DNA from: Ilyomonas sp964658445
GTDB taxonomy: Bacteria; Bacteroidota; Bacteroidia; Chitinophagales; Chitinophagaceae
NCBI GenBank assembly: GCA_964658445.1
Contig: CAZZZH010000015.1
Coordinates: 1-32,581 of the forward strand
Length of the DNA: 32,581 nt
Direction of reading: 5' to 3'
The position numbers and the translations under genes were made by a program. This document shows positions 15,038 to 24,964 of the stretch, one piece after another. Below the pieces are notes generated by a model. It was not told the origin of the DNA. It did not search any database and was given only the letters and a program-made list of their open reading frames with translations. The first letter of the stretch is position 1; each line of letters opens with the position of its first letter.

Positions 15038-17467
15038 ATGTTTAAGAACTATTTCAAGATCGCTGTCCGGAATATCACGCGCAACAAGACTTCTTCGTTC
15101 GTAAACATCAGCGGGCTGGCCTTGGGAATCTGTGCTTTTTTGTTGTTGATGGAATACGTGAGTCTTGAAAAAAGTGTAAATCAGTTTCATGCAAACCTGG
15201 CGCAGATGTACAGGTTGATCAACCTTGCCCCAAATGGTGAAACCTGGCAGGAAGTTGAGCCAGGCTGGGCTTCTCTTGCAAAGCAACGCTTTCCTGAAAT
15301 AAAAAAAACCTGCAGCTTTGACGAAGAAACCGGCAGTACTGTTGTTGACAGGAAAAGCAATCCGGACGCGGCTTTCAGCGAAATCAAGACCGGTTATGCC
15401 GATGGCAATTTCTTCACCTTTTTCAGCTTTCCGCTAGTCGCAGGCGATGCTGCGGAATTGAAGAAACCAAACGTTGTTTTCCTATCAGAATCAACTGCCA
15501 AAAAATATTTTGGTAACAGTAATCCTATTCATCAAACACTCCTTGTGAACAACCAGTTTGGCAAAACGGATTATGCTGTGGAAGGTGTGTATGCAGATAT
15601 GAAAGACAATTCGGACCTGCAATACCATATGCTGTTTTCGCTGGAGACATTAAGGAATCCAGCAAACCTGAATGGCAATGATTGGGCAGCCTTAGATAAC
15701 CTGGCTTCACAATATATCAATACCTTTTTCCTGCTTAACAAAAATGCAGACATCCCTTCGCTTGAAAAAAAACTTACCCAGTGGCGCACAAGCTTGAAGA
15801 AGGATAAAGATGGAGTAAGCTTCCGGCTACAACCCTTTGCTGACGTGCATTTGGGCAGTTCACTTAATGATACCTATCCAACTGCAGGCAGCATTAAATA
15901 CCTATATATGCTGGGTGTGGTTTCCTTTTTAATTTTATTGATTGCCTGGTTCAATTATATCAACCTTTCTACTGCCAATTCGTTTAAAAGAGCGAACGAG
16001 GTAGGCGTTAGAAAAGTAATTGGCGCCAGCCGGAACAACTTAATCTTCCAGTTTATCAGCGAGTCTTTTTTAGTAAACTTACTGGCATTACTACTGGCGG
16101 TTTTGCTAGTTATTTTACTTCAGCCTTTATTCAATAAACTGGTCGATAAAAATCTCTCGCTTGTTACTATCATTACAACCAGTGCCTGGTTATATACGCT
16201 TCTTTTTTTACTGATCGGCTCTCTTTTATCCGGCGCCTACACGGCTTTTTCGTTATCTAAGTATAAACCAGTCGATACGCTGAAAGGCAAGATCAGCAAT
16301 ACTTCCAAAGGCTTACTGCTTCGCAAGTCGTTGGTGGTGTCGCAGTTTTCTATTTCCATCCTGCTTATCATCGTTACCGTTATTATTTACTCGCAGGTTC
16401 ACTTTATGCAAAATAAAAAACTGGGTTTAAACCCAAGCCAGTTACTGGTTATACGCGGGCCGCAGGTAGGAAGCGACAGTGTATTAAAGCAAGATAAGGA
16501 AGCATTTAAAAATGCCCTGGCAAGCGAGCCATTCATTACCGATTTCTGCATATCGGGAAGCATTCCCAGCGGAAACTTCAACTTTAAAACCAGTGGTTTC
16601 ACACAGCCGGCATCCAAGAGTGGCGATGAGCTAAAAACATATGCCTTTGCTGAGATTGGCTCTCGTTTTTTAAGTACATACGGCATTTCTCTATCTGCGG
16701 GGCGAAGCTTTACAGAGCAGGAATGCAATACGCCGTGGAATGAGAACAATAAAGTTTTAATGAATGAAACTGCTATCAAACAACTTGGCTTTACTAATGT
16801 GCAAGATGTTTTGAACACAAAAATTAAATGGGATGAACGCAAGCTTGATGTAATCGGCGTAGTGAAAGATTATAACCATAGCGGTGTGCAACATGCTGTA
16901 GATCCGATCATTTTTTACCCCAACAACAACAGTAATTATTTTACCATCCGGCTTACGCCCGACAACATAGAAAGCAAGATCGGCACCTTGCAAAAACTAT
17001 ATAAACAAAACTTTACAGGCAATCCGTACGAATACTTTTTTATCGATGACAACTATAACAAACTCTACGCTTCCGAGCGGCAATATGGAAGCATTTTTAC
17101 GAGCGCTTCTTTATGGGCTATCGGCATTGCCTGCCTGGGTTTGTTTGGTCTGGTAACGTTCACAGTAGAGTCGCGCACCAAAGAGATTGGTGTGCGCAAA
17201 ATTCTGGGTGCCAGTGTTTCCAGCATCGTAACGCTTCTTTCCAAAGACTTCATCATTCTTGTTATCGTGGCTTTCTTAATTGCTTCGCCACTGGCGTGGT
17301 ATGGAATGAGCCGCTGGCTCAGTGACTTTGCCTATCGCATCAGCATTAGCTGGTGGGTGTTTGCAGCGGCAGGTGTAGTGGCTGTAAGCATTGCATTGCT
17401 TACCATTTCCTTTCAGGCAATTAAAGCCGCCATCGCCAATCCTGTAAAAAGCTTGCGAACAGAATAA
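15038..17467 (+). CDS. FtsX/MacB-type ABC transporter permease, paralog 2
   Basis: This 809-residue paralog starts 92 bp after paralog 1, the longest gap inside the operon, which carries no promoter or terminator I can support. TM1 lies in SFVNISGLALGICAFLLLMEYV. The coupling motifs are EVGVRKVIGAS at 321 and EIGVRKILGAS at 716, and the end is AIKAAIANPVKSLRTE. The core-1 box reads FLSESTAKKYFGNSNPIHQT, so the usual VGKT ending is altered. Core 2 carries a long insertion-like stretch around CISGSIPSGNFNF and closes with GVVKDYNHSGV. The TM6 region (LWAIGIACLGLFGLVTF) is strongly conserved with the other copies, whereas the periplasmic cores align only loosely by eye. Confidence 0.9.
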   Translation: MFKNYFKIAVRNITRNKTSSFVNISGLALGICAFLLLMEYVSLEKSVNQFHANLAQMYRLINLAPNGETWQEVEPGWASLAKQRFPEIKKTCSFDEETGSTVVDRKSNPDAAFSEIKTGYADGNFFTFFSFPLVAGDAAELKKPNVVFLSESTAKKYFGNSNPIHQTLLVNNQFGKTDYAVEGVYADMKDNSDLQYHMLFSLETLRNPANLNGNDWAALDNLASQYINTFFLLNKNADIPSLEKKLTQWRTSLKKDKDGVSFRLQPFADVHLGSSLNDTYPTAGSIKYLYMLGVVSFLILLIAWFNYINLSTANSFKRANEVGVRKVIGASRNNLIFQFISESFLVNLLALLLAVLLVILLQPLFNKLVDKNLSLVTIITTSAWLYTLLFLLIGSLLSGAYTAFSLSKYKPVDTLKGKISNTSKGLLLRKSLVVSQFSISILLIIVTVIIYSQVHFMQNKKLGLNPSQLLVIRGPQVGSDSVLKQDKEAFKNALASEPFITDFCISGSIPSGNFNFKTSGFTQPASKSGDELKTYAFAEIGSRFLSTYGISLSAGRSFTEQECNTPWNENNKVLMNETAIKQLGFTNVQDVLNTKIKWDERKLDVIGVVKDYNHSGVQHAVDPIIFYPNNNSNYFTIRLTPDNIESKIGTLQKLYKQNFTGNPYEYFFIDDNYNKLYASERQYGSIFTSASLWAIGIACLGLFGLVTFTVESRTKEIGVRKILGASVSSIVTLLSKDFIILVIVAFLIASPLAWYGMSRWLSDFAYRISISWWVFAAAGVVAVSIALLTISFQAIKAAIANPVKSLRTE

Positions 17468-17525
17468 TCTCACAATTGTCAATGGCAAACGGTTAGTTGA
17501 AAGTCATGCATTAAAACCAAGCCTT

Positions 17526-19919
17526 ATGATTAAAAGTTATTTCAAAATCGCCTGGCGAAACATAATCAAAAGCCGCTTTTACTCATTGATAAATGTTATT
17601 GGCCTATCAACAGGCATCACGTTTACACTGTTGATTTCAGCCTATGTGTGGAGTGAGTTGCAAGTAAATAAAAATTTGAAAAATGAGGACCGGCAATATA
17701 TTATTCAAAGCAAATGGAAAGACCCGAATGAGGGATATTTCCAAGCAACCCTTGGACCGTTGGGACAAGCACTGAAAGACAATTACCCACATCTTGTCGC
17801 CAACTATTACCGGTACGATGGTATTACTTCCAATATATCGAAAGGCGAAAAAAGCTTTCGGGAAAACGTACAGGTTGGCGACAGTACAATGCTTACTATG
17901 TACGGCTTTCCGCTGTTGTATGGTGATGTGCGTACCGCATTGCATCAACCTTTTACAACGGTTATTACTGCAGACAAAGCCATCAAATATTTTGGCAAAA
18001 CAGATGTGGTTGGGCAAACAGTAACTATTGAAAGTTTTTCTGGCACTAAGCACGACTTCCTGATTACAGGTGTTTTAAAAGAGCTACAGAATAATTCCGT
18101 TACCAGGCTTATTGATAATTACCCTGGCAGCTTTTATGTGTCTGCCGACAACCTCAATTTCTTCGGAAGAAATATGAGTTGGCAAAACCCTTTCATCGTC
18201 AATTTTATTGAGTTGCAAAAGGGAGTTACGCCAAAAGACTTGGAGAAGCCAATGGCACAATTAATAAAACAAACTGGTCCATCTTTCACAGATGATTTAA
18301 CTCCGCAACTTGTTTCATTAAAGGATTTATATCTTGATAGCAACAATGGTTTAATAAAGAAAACGCTATACGCTTTATCTGCAATTGCCTTGTTTATTCT
18401 TGCTATGGCGGTCATCAATTTTATCAATATGTCGGTAAGCCGTTCTACCAACAGGATGAAGGAAATTGGCATCAGGAAAGTTTTGGGCGGTATGAAAAAG
18501 CACCTGATCATACAGTTTCTCATTGAATCAATCATCACTGTTTTTATTGCTACGCTGTTTGCGTTTTGCCTTTATACGCCAATGCAAAATTTGTTCAGCA
18601 ATATATTGCTGCATCCAGTTCCTTCTCTCAGCCGTTTTCCTGTTTACTTTATCGTATTCCCGGTTGCTTTTGTGCTGGTCCTGGGTTTTGCTGCAGGCAT
18701 TTACCCGGCGTTTGTTTTATCTTCTTTAAAGTCTGTCGACTCATTAAAAGGCAAACCATCGGTAAAAGAAAATGTACTTATGCGCCGGTCATTAGTCGGT
18801 TTGCAGTTTGGCATTGCAACGATAGCGTTCATTGGTGCCATAATCATATCACAGCAAATTAATCTTTTTCTTAGCCACGACTTAGGTTATAACAAAGACT
18901 ATATTTTTTCTGCACAACTTCCACGCGACTGGACACAGCCAGGCGTAAATAAAATGGAAACAATACGCAATGGTTTTGCTGGTTTGCCGGCGGTAAGCAA
19001 TGTTGCGCTTTCTTATGAAATTCCGGATGGCAACAACAGTGGTTCCATAGGATTGTATAAGGTAGGATCCGACTCTTCAAAATCGATTGTAGCCTCGGCG
19101 TTAACAACAGACGAAAACTATTTAAAAGTTTACCAGATACCCTTACAAGCCGGTTCTTTTTTTGAAGGACATGCGCTGGATTCAGGTAAAGTGATTGTAA
19201 ATGAAGCTGCCGTGCATGCACTCGGCTGGAAAAACAAAAACGATGCAATCGGGCAACAGGTAAGGATTTCGGGCGACCCGACTGTATTTACCATTAAAGG
19301 TGTTACCAACGATTTCCATTTTGGATCCATGCAACAAACCATTACCCCGATTGCTTTTATAAATGTCCAGTTTGCACCTATTTATCGCTATCTGTCTTTC
19401 AAATTAAAGCCCGGCAATATTTCATCTGAAGTAGATGCTGTTCAAAAGCAATGGTCATTGCTACTGCCGGGTGCACCATTTGAGTATAAGTTTATGGATG
19501 ACACGTTGGCCAATCTTTACAAATCTGAAATACAATTAAAGAAAGCATCGTATACAGCAACCGTGCTTGCGTTAGTGATTGTTTTATTGGGTGTAGTTGG
19601 CTTAATCTCGTTAAGTATACAAAAGCGCACAAAAGAAATCGGAATCCGAAAAGTGCTGGGCTCTTCTGTAGCCGGCATTATTACATTGTTTTTAAAAGAG
19701 TTTTTGGCGGTTATTATCATAGCTGGTGTTATAGCCTGTCCGCTTGCTTACCTCGTTATGAATAACTGGTTGCAACAATATGCCTATCGCATTTCCATTA
19801 CCGCAATCCCGTTCATTATATCTATTGTCTTGTTAGGTGTTATTACAGTTGTCTTAATAAGTATACAATCTGTCAAAGCCGCCATCGCCAACCCTGTGAA
19901 GAGCTTGCGGACGGAATGA
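17526..19919 (+). CDS. FtsX/MacB-type ABC transporter permease, paralog 3
   Basis: This 797-residue protein lies 58 bp after paralog 2. It is among the more divergent copies. The first core begins QVNKNLKNEDRQYIIQSKW, lacking the Y-R pair (IYR) that opens the core in most others, and it carries a core-1 box ITADKAIKYFGKTDVVGQT. The first coupling motif is EIGIRKVLGGM at 313 and the second EIGIRKVLGSS at 704. The region after TM5 reads LFLSHDLGYNKDY, the conserved LGY/LGF turn. Core 2 ends GVTNDFHFGSM. The C-terminus is SVKAAIANPVKSLRTE. Divergence in the periplasmic part with preserved cytoplasmic motifs suggests a different periplasmic ligand or partner but the same ATPase. Confidence 0.9.
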   Translation: MIKSYFKIAWRNIIKSRFYSLINVIGLSTGITFTLLISAYVWSELQVNKNLKNEDRQYIIQSKWKDPNEGYFQATLGPLGQALKDNYPHLVANYYRYDGITSNISKGEKSFRENVQVGDSTMLTMYGFPLLYGDVRTALHQPFTTVITADKAIKYFGKTDVVGQTVTIESFSGTKHDFLITGVLKELQNNSVTRLIDNYPGSFYVSADNLNFFGRNMSWQNPFIVNFIELQKGVTPKDLEKPMAQLIKQTGPSFTDDLTPQLVSLKDLYLDSNNGLIKKTLYALSAIALFILAMAVINFINMSVSRSTNRMKEIGIRKVLGGMKKHLIIQFLIESIITVFIATLFAFCLYTPMQNLFSNILLHPVPSLSRFPVYFIVFPVAFVLVLGFAAGIYPAFVLSSLKSVDSLKGKPSVKENVLMRRSLVGLQFGIATIAFIGAIIISQQINLFLSHDLGYNKDYIFSAQLPRDWTQPGVNKMETIRNGFAGLPAVSNVALSYEIPDGNNSGSIGLYKVGSDSSKSIVASALTTDENYLKVYQIPLQAGSFFEGHALDSGKVIVNEAAVHALGWKNKNDAIGQQVRISGDPTVFTIKGVTNDFHFGSMQQTITPIAFINVQFAPIYRYLSFKLKPGNISSEVDAVQKQWSLLLPGAPFEYKFMDDTLANLYKSEIQLKKASYTATVLALVIVLLGVVGLISLSIQKRTKEIGIRKVLGSSVAGIITLFLKEFLAVIIIAGVIACPLAYLVMNNWLQQYAYRISITAIPFIISIVLLGVITVVLISIQSVKAAIANPVKSLRTE

Positions 19920-19998
19920 GGAAGATGAAAATGAGAGGTAAGCAAGAAATAAATAGCATATCAGAAATAGATAAATCAAACATCATAACACATTCTTT

Positions 19999-22422
19999 AT
20001 GTTTAAAAATTATCTCAAAACGGCAGTCCGAAACTTATCAAAAAATAAGTTTTACACATCAATAAACATAATTGGTTTGGCGGCTGGTCTTGCTACCTGT
20101 TTGCTCATCTTTTTGTATGTGGCAGATGAGTTGAGTTACGATAAATACAATATAAACAGGGATAGAATTTACCGTGTAAACAATGAGATAAAGTTCAATG
20201 GAAATTATATCAATCTGGCACAGGCACCTGCATTAATGGGCTCAGCAATGATGCGTGAAATGCCTCAGGTAGAGCAATACACGCGCATGAGCTGGTATGG
20301 AAATTTTCTTGTGAAGAAGGGTGCCGAAAATATACAGGAGAGAAGAGTTGGCTATGCCGACTCGACATTGTTTGATGTATTTACTTTACCTGCCATTTCA
20401 GGTGATGCTAAAACAGCTTTAAAGGATTATCATTCACTGGTGATTAATGAAACAATAGCCAAAAAGTATTTCAACAGCACAGATGTTGTTGGCAAAACGA
20501 TGTTGATTAACGACACCGCGAACTATAAGATTATGGCTGTTATAAAAGACATTCCAAAACAGTCGCATTTCAACTTCGATTTTTTTATACCGATGATGGA
20601 AAACCGCGGCAGCAACGAGGATAACTGGTTAAGTGAAAATTATACCACTTACATTCTTTTGAGAAAAAATACCGATGTAAAAAAAGCAGAAGCGCAGTTA
20701 AACCCATTAATGGATAAGCATATTGGTCCGCAATTGCAAAGCATGGTAAATATGAGTCTAAGCGATTTTAAAAAAAGCGGAGGCTACATTCATGCAGATT
20801 TTACACCGTTAACGGCTATCCATTTACACTCTAATAAAACCGCAGAGCTGGATGCCAACGGCAATGCCGAATATGTCTATATTTTTTCCGGTATTGCATT
20901 GATGATTTTGTTGATTGCCTGTGTCAACTTCATGAATCTATCCACGGCTCGTTCCTCCAATCGCGCGAAGGAAGTAGGCGTGAGAAAAGTATTGGGTTCA
21001 CTCAGGAAGAATCTTATCCAACAGTTTTTGACGGAGTCGTTTTTAATCAGTTTTATCGCGCTTGCATTAGCTATTTTAATTGCGTGGTTGTTACTTCCTT
21101 ATTTCAACCAGCTGGCAGGAAAAGACATTCAATCAGCTACGTTGGTTCAGCCATACATGCTGTTGTCATTGATTGTTCTGGTGCTTATTGTAGGCTTACT
21201 CGCCGGAAGTTATCCTGCCTTTTTCTTATCGTCTTTTCAGCCGATAGATGTACTGAAAGGCAAGCTGGCCGGAGGTTTTAAAAGGTCATGGATGCGCAAC
21301 TCGTTAGTAGTATTTCAATTCGTAATTTCTATCGTACTCATTTTTGGAACCATTGTTATCTACAACCAGCTAGACTATATCCACAATAAAGATGTTGGCT
21401 TCAACCGCAACCAGGTGATAACCATCGATCACACAAATGTATTGGGCGAACAAGCCGAGAGTTTTAAAAATGAAATACGGCAGATTTCCGGTGTTCAGAT
21501 TGCAACCGAGAGTGGTTATTTACCGGTTAATTATACCAGAAACAGCAATACTTATTTTACCTCACCAACGTTGAACCCAAGCACAGGTATCAACCTGCAG
21601 TCGTGGACAGTTGATGAAAACTATATACCCACGCTTGGTCTAAAAATAGAGAAGGGAAGAAATTTTTCGCAACAGTTTCCAACCGATTCTACCGCCGTAA
21701 TTATCAATGAAGCGGCAGCAAAATTTCTGGCGACAAAAGATTTGCTGAACAAAAGATTCTACTCATTAAACAGTGCCCAAACGCAATCGCAGATTAGCTT
21801 TCATATCATTGGCGTTATTAAGAATTTCAACTTTAGTTCGCTTCGCGATGTGGTGTCACCACTGGCTTTGTTTCTCGGAAAAGATAATGGCGGCATTTCG
21901 GTTCGCATCAATTCAGCAGACCTTCCGCATGTCATCGCACAAATAAAAAACAAATGGAAAGCGATGGCGCCATCGCAGCCTTTTGACTATTCATTTATGG
22001 ATGAGGACTTCAATCAATTATACACCGCCGAACAAAGAACAGGACAAATATTTATAACGTTTGCCGTGCTTGCCATTCTCATTGCCTGTCTTGGCTTGTT
22101 TGCATTGGTTACCTATGCAGCCGAGCAGCGAGTAAGAGAGATAGGCGTTCGCAAAGTGCTGGGCGCGTCGGTTAGCAATATTGCAGGCATGATATCAAAA
22201 GACTTTTTAAAACTTATTATCATCTCTGCTGTTATTGCCTTTCCGCTTTCCTGGTGGGCCATGAACAAATGGCTACAGGATTTTGCCTACCGCATCTCCA
22301 TAAGCTGGTGGGTTTTCGGTTTAGCGGGCATTATCACTTTACTAATTGCCATGGCTACCATCAGCTTTCAGGCTATCAAAGCAGCGATTGCCAATCCTGT
22401 AAAGAGTTTGCGGACAGAGTAG
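19999..22422 (+). CDS. FtsX/MacB-type ABC transporter permease, paralog 4
   Basis: This 807-residue protein lies 79 bp after paralog 3. TM1 lies in SINIIGLAAGLATCLLIFLYV, the first core opens SYDKYNINRDRIYRVN, and the core-1 box is VINETIAKKYFNSTDVVGKT. The coupling motifs are EVGVRKVLGSL at 325 and EIGVRKVLGAS at 714. After TM5 the turn is KDVGFNRNQVITI. Core 2 includes a long hinge (NSAQTQSQISFHIIGVIKNFNFSSL) with Lys-Asn in place of the usual Lys-Asp. It ends AIKAAIANPVKSLRTE. Its 5' leader shares a 17-bp sequence with the leader of paralog 6, and the bases around its start codon resemble those of paralog 9. Confidence 0.9.
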   Translation: MFKNYLKTAVRNLSKNKFYTSINIIGLAAGLATCLLIFLYVADELSYDKYNINRDRIYRVNNEIKFNGNYINLAQAPALMGSAMMREMPQVEQYTRMSWYGNFLVKKGAENIQERRVGYADSTLFDVFTLPAISGDAKTALKDYHSLVINETIAKKYFNSTDVVGKTMLINDTANYKIMAVIKDIPKQSHFNFDFFIPMMENRGSNEDNWLSENYTTYILLRKNTDVKKAEAQLNPLMDKHIGPQLQSMVNMSLSDFKKSGGYIHADFTPLTAIHLHSNKTAELDANGNAEYVYIFSGIALMILLIACVNFMNLSTARSSNRAKEVGVRKVLGSLRKNLIQQFLTESFLISFIALALAILIAWLLLPYFNQLAGKDIQSATLVQPYMLLSLIVLVLIVGLLAGSYPAFFLSSFQPIDVLKGKLAGGFKRSWMRNSLVVFQFVISIVLIFGTIVIYNQLDYIHNKDVGFNRNQVITIDHTNVLGEQAESFKNEIRQISGVQIATESGYLPVNYTRNSNTYFTSPTLNPSTGINLQSWTVDENYIPTLGLKIEKGRNFSQQFPTDSTAVIINEAAAKFLATKDLLNKRFYSLNSAQTQSQISFHIIGVIKNFNFSSLRDVVSPLALFLGKDNGGISVRINSADLPHVIAQIKNKWKAMAPSQPFDYSFMDEDFNQLYTAEQRTGQIFITFAVLAILIACLGLFALVTYAAEQRVREIGVRKVLGASVSNIAGMISKDFLKLIIISAVIAFPLSWWAMNKWLQDFAYRISISWWVFGLAGIITLLIAMATISFQAIKAAIANPVKSLRTE

Positions 22423-22462
22423 TACAGGAACCTCTCACAACATTCTATCAATTACATCACCG

Positions 22463-24913
22463 ATGATAACAAAGTATCTTATTACAACGCTGCGTTACTT
22501 GTGGAGGCACCGTTTATTTACCGCCTTAAATGTCTTTGGCCTGGCAGTCAGTATCAGCGCGTGCTGGATCATCTATCGCATTGTCGATTACGAATTTAGT
22601 TACGACAGAAACCTTCCCAACAAAGAGCAGATGTACCGGTTGGTATCGGGTTTTGTATTTGATAAAAATCAGTCTTACAATGGCGGTGTATCCAAGCCTC
22701 TTTACCAGGGTGTACGCAGCCAGGTTGCCGGTCTGGAACACGTAGTTCCTGTATTTGGTCAATATCTTAAAAGTGTAGCCGTCAACGGTACATTGGGCAA
22801 GCCATTGGTGATTGATGAACAAAGCGGTTTGGTAGCCACAGACTCGTCTTATTTCAATATGGTTCCTTACCGATGGCTTGCCGGCAGTAAAGCAAGCTCA
22901 TTGTTGGCGCCCGAAAGCCTTGTGCTCACCGAAAGCCGCGCCAGGCAATACTTTCCAAACAAAAAGCCTGAAGAGGTTCTCAACCGAACTCTCACTTATT
23001 ACAGTTACAACGACACGGTTATAAGAACCGTTACGGGTATAGTAGCCGATTACAACGCACCTACAGAATTTACCGCAAAAGAATTCTGTTCGCTGCCAGC
23101 GAAAGCGTACGAATTAAGAGAGTGGACGAACACAAACGGATCGGATAAAGTATACCTGCAGTTGCAGGCTGGCGCAGATAAAAACAAGATTTTAAAACAA
23201 ATCAATCTTCTGTCAAACACAGAAAGAAAGCGGTTTGAGCAACAACAATCCAACGCTCCTAAATATGAGCGTTGGCATGAATTGCTGCCGTTAAGTGAAT
23301 CGCATTTCTCAACATACATAGAGGAGTATGATGTTCGCAAAGCAAGCAAGCCGGTATTGTTTGGGCTCATTGGCATTGCCTTATTTCTTTTGGTGCTGGC
23401 ATGTATCAATTACATCAACATGAGCATCGCTAGCATACCGCAAAGAGCTAAGGAGATTGGCGTGCGAAAAACGCTGGGCAGCAGCAAAGCGCAGTTGATT
23501 GGCCAGTTTTTAGGCGAGACTATTCTCACCACACTATTAGCCGGTGTGCTTTCTTTTGCGCTGAGCCAACTGGGTTTCTGGTTGTTGAATGATATCATTC
23601 CACCGGGCATTATACCCATCACCAATATAGTTCAGTTCATCCTGTTTATCACCGTGCTGGCGTTGGCCATCACTGTGCTGGCAGGCTTGTATCCTGGCTG
23701 GCTGATAACAAAAGTGAAAGCTATTCACATCTTTAAGAACACATCGTTCAGGCAGAAAAACAGCAGTGGTTTCAGTCTGCAGAAAGCATTGATCGTATTC
23801 CAGTTTTTCATTGCGCTTGTGTTTATCAGCAGCGCTTTAATTGTAGGTAATCAATTGCATTATGTGCTTACTACCAACATGGGGTTTAATAAAGATGCCG
23901 TTGTGTTGACATCGGTACCGTGGAAGTATTCGGGAAACAAAGACTACGAAAACAAGCAGTTCGCTTTGTTTACAGAGCTAAAGCAAATTCCCGGCATCAA
24001 GAACATCGCATTGGGTGTTGAGCCAATGTCTGAAAATTACTCGTCAGGTCAATATGAATATGCACCACAAGGCAAAGAGCCCGTGCAACGACAAGTGTAC
24101 AGGAAAACGGTTGACACGGCTTACTTAGGATTGTACGGAATGAAATTGCTGGCTGGCAGAAACCTTCGGGCGTCCGACACAACGAATGAATATGTGATTA
24201 ATGAAACAGCCGTTAAAGCCTTTGGCTTTGCATCGCCACAGGAAGCGATTGGCAAAATGATTGGTCAGGACAATGAGAAGTTTCCGATTGTAGGTGTGGT
24301 AAACGATTTTCATACGCAGGACTTTTACAAAGCGATTGACCCAACTGCATTTCAATCGGAAAAAGACAACCTTACCACGTTTAATATAAAACTGGGTGAC
24401 GATCCTGCACAATGGCAGCCAACGCTGAAGGCGATAGAGAAAACTTGGTATCAGTTTTATCCGCCGGAGTCTTACAGCTACAAGTTCTACGATGAAGTGA
24501 TTGCGCAGATGTATGAGCAGGAGCAGCACCTTGCTAAACTTGTAAACCTGGCTACAGCCATTTCTATTTTTATTAGCTGCCTGGGCTTATTTGGTCTGGC
24601 TGTGCTCACTGCTTTTCAGCGTACCAAAGAGATCGGCATACGCAAAGTGCTGGGCGCTTCGGTAGCCGGCATTGTACAATTGTTATCGAAAGAATATGTG
24701 TACCTGATTGTGATTGCCATCGTGATAGCTACGCCGGTTGCCTGGTGGGCAATGAGCAAGTGGTTACAAAATTTTTCGTACCGCATCAATATCCAATGGT
24801 GGATGTTTGCCCTGGCGGGTTTCATTGCCATTTTACTTGCTTTATTCACCGTAAGCTTCCAGGCCATCAAAGCTGCTATAGCTAATCCTGTAAAGAGTTT
24901 GCGAACGGAATAA
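22463..24913 (+). CDS. FtsX/MacB-type ABC transporter permease, paralog 5 (longest)
   Basis: At 816 residues this is the longest copy, with the tightest spacing (40 bp) to its upstream neighbour. The N-terminus MITKYLITTLRYLWRHRLF departs from the MFKNYFK pattern of most others. The core-1 box is altered to LTESRARQYFPNKKPEEVLN, with a short insertion where others have YFG-x-VGK. The coupling motifs are EIGVRKTLGSS at 331, with Thr for Val, and EIGIRKVLGAS at 723. Core 2 ends GVVNDFHTQDF. The end is the invariant AIKAAIANPVKSLRTE. Core sequences are clearly divergent from the neighbours, so it is not a recent duplicate. Confidence 0.9.
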   Translation: MITKYLITTLRYLWRHRLFTALNVFGLAVSISACWIIYRIVDYEFSYDRNLPNKEQMYRLVSGFVFDKNQSYNGGVSKPLYQGVRSQVAGLEHVVPVFGQYLKSVAVNGTLGKPLVIDEQSGLVATDSSYFNMVPYRWLAGSKASSLLAPESLVLTESRARQYFPNKKPEEVLNRTLTYYSYNDTVIRTVTGIVADYNAPTEFTAKEFCSLPAKAYELREWTNTNGSDKVYLQLQAGADKNKILKQINLLSNTERKRFEQQQSNAPKYERWHELLPLSESHFSTYIEEYDVRKASKPVLFGLIGIALFLLVLACINYINMSIASIPQRAKEIGVRKTLGSSKAQLIGQFLGETILTTLLAGVLSFALSQLGFWLLNDIIPPGIIPITNIVQFILFITVLALAITVLAGLYPGWLITKVKAIHIFKNTSFRQKNSSGFSLQKALIVFQFFIALVFISSALIVGNQLHYVLTTNMGFNKDAVVLTSVPWKYSGNKDYENKQFALFTELKQIPGIKNIALGVEPMSENYSSGQYEYAPQGKEPVQRQVYRKTVDTAYLGLYGMKLLAGRNLRASDTTNEYVINETAVKAFGFASPQEAIGKMIGQDNEKFPIVGVVNDFHTQDFYKAIDPTAFQSEKDNLTTFNIKLGDDPAQWQPTLKAIEKTWYQFYPPESYSYKFYDEVIAQMYEQEQHLAKLVNLATAISIFISCLGLFGLAVLTAFQRTKEIGIRKVLGASVAGIVQLLSKEYVYLIVIAIVIATPVAWWAMSKWLQNFSYRINIQWWMFALAGFIAILLALFTVSFQAIKAAIANPVKSLRTE

Positions 24914-24964
24914 CCCGGCAAAGTTTAATTAAGGACTGAAAATCAAACATCATAACTACGAGCT

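Noticed and set aside
16399..16842. 147-codon minus-strand frame opposite permease paralog 2
   Set aside because: It is antisense to a conserved periplasmic core, with unusual composition and no family resemblance.
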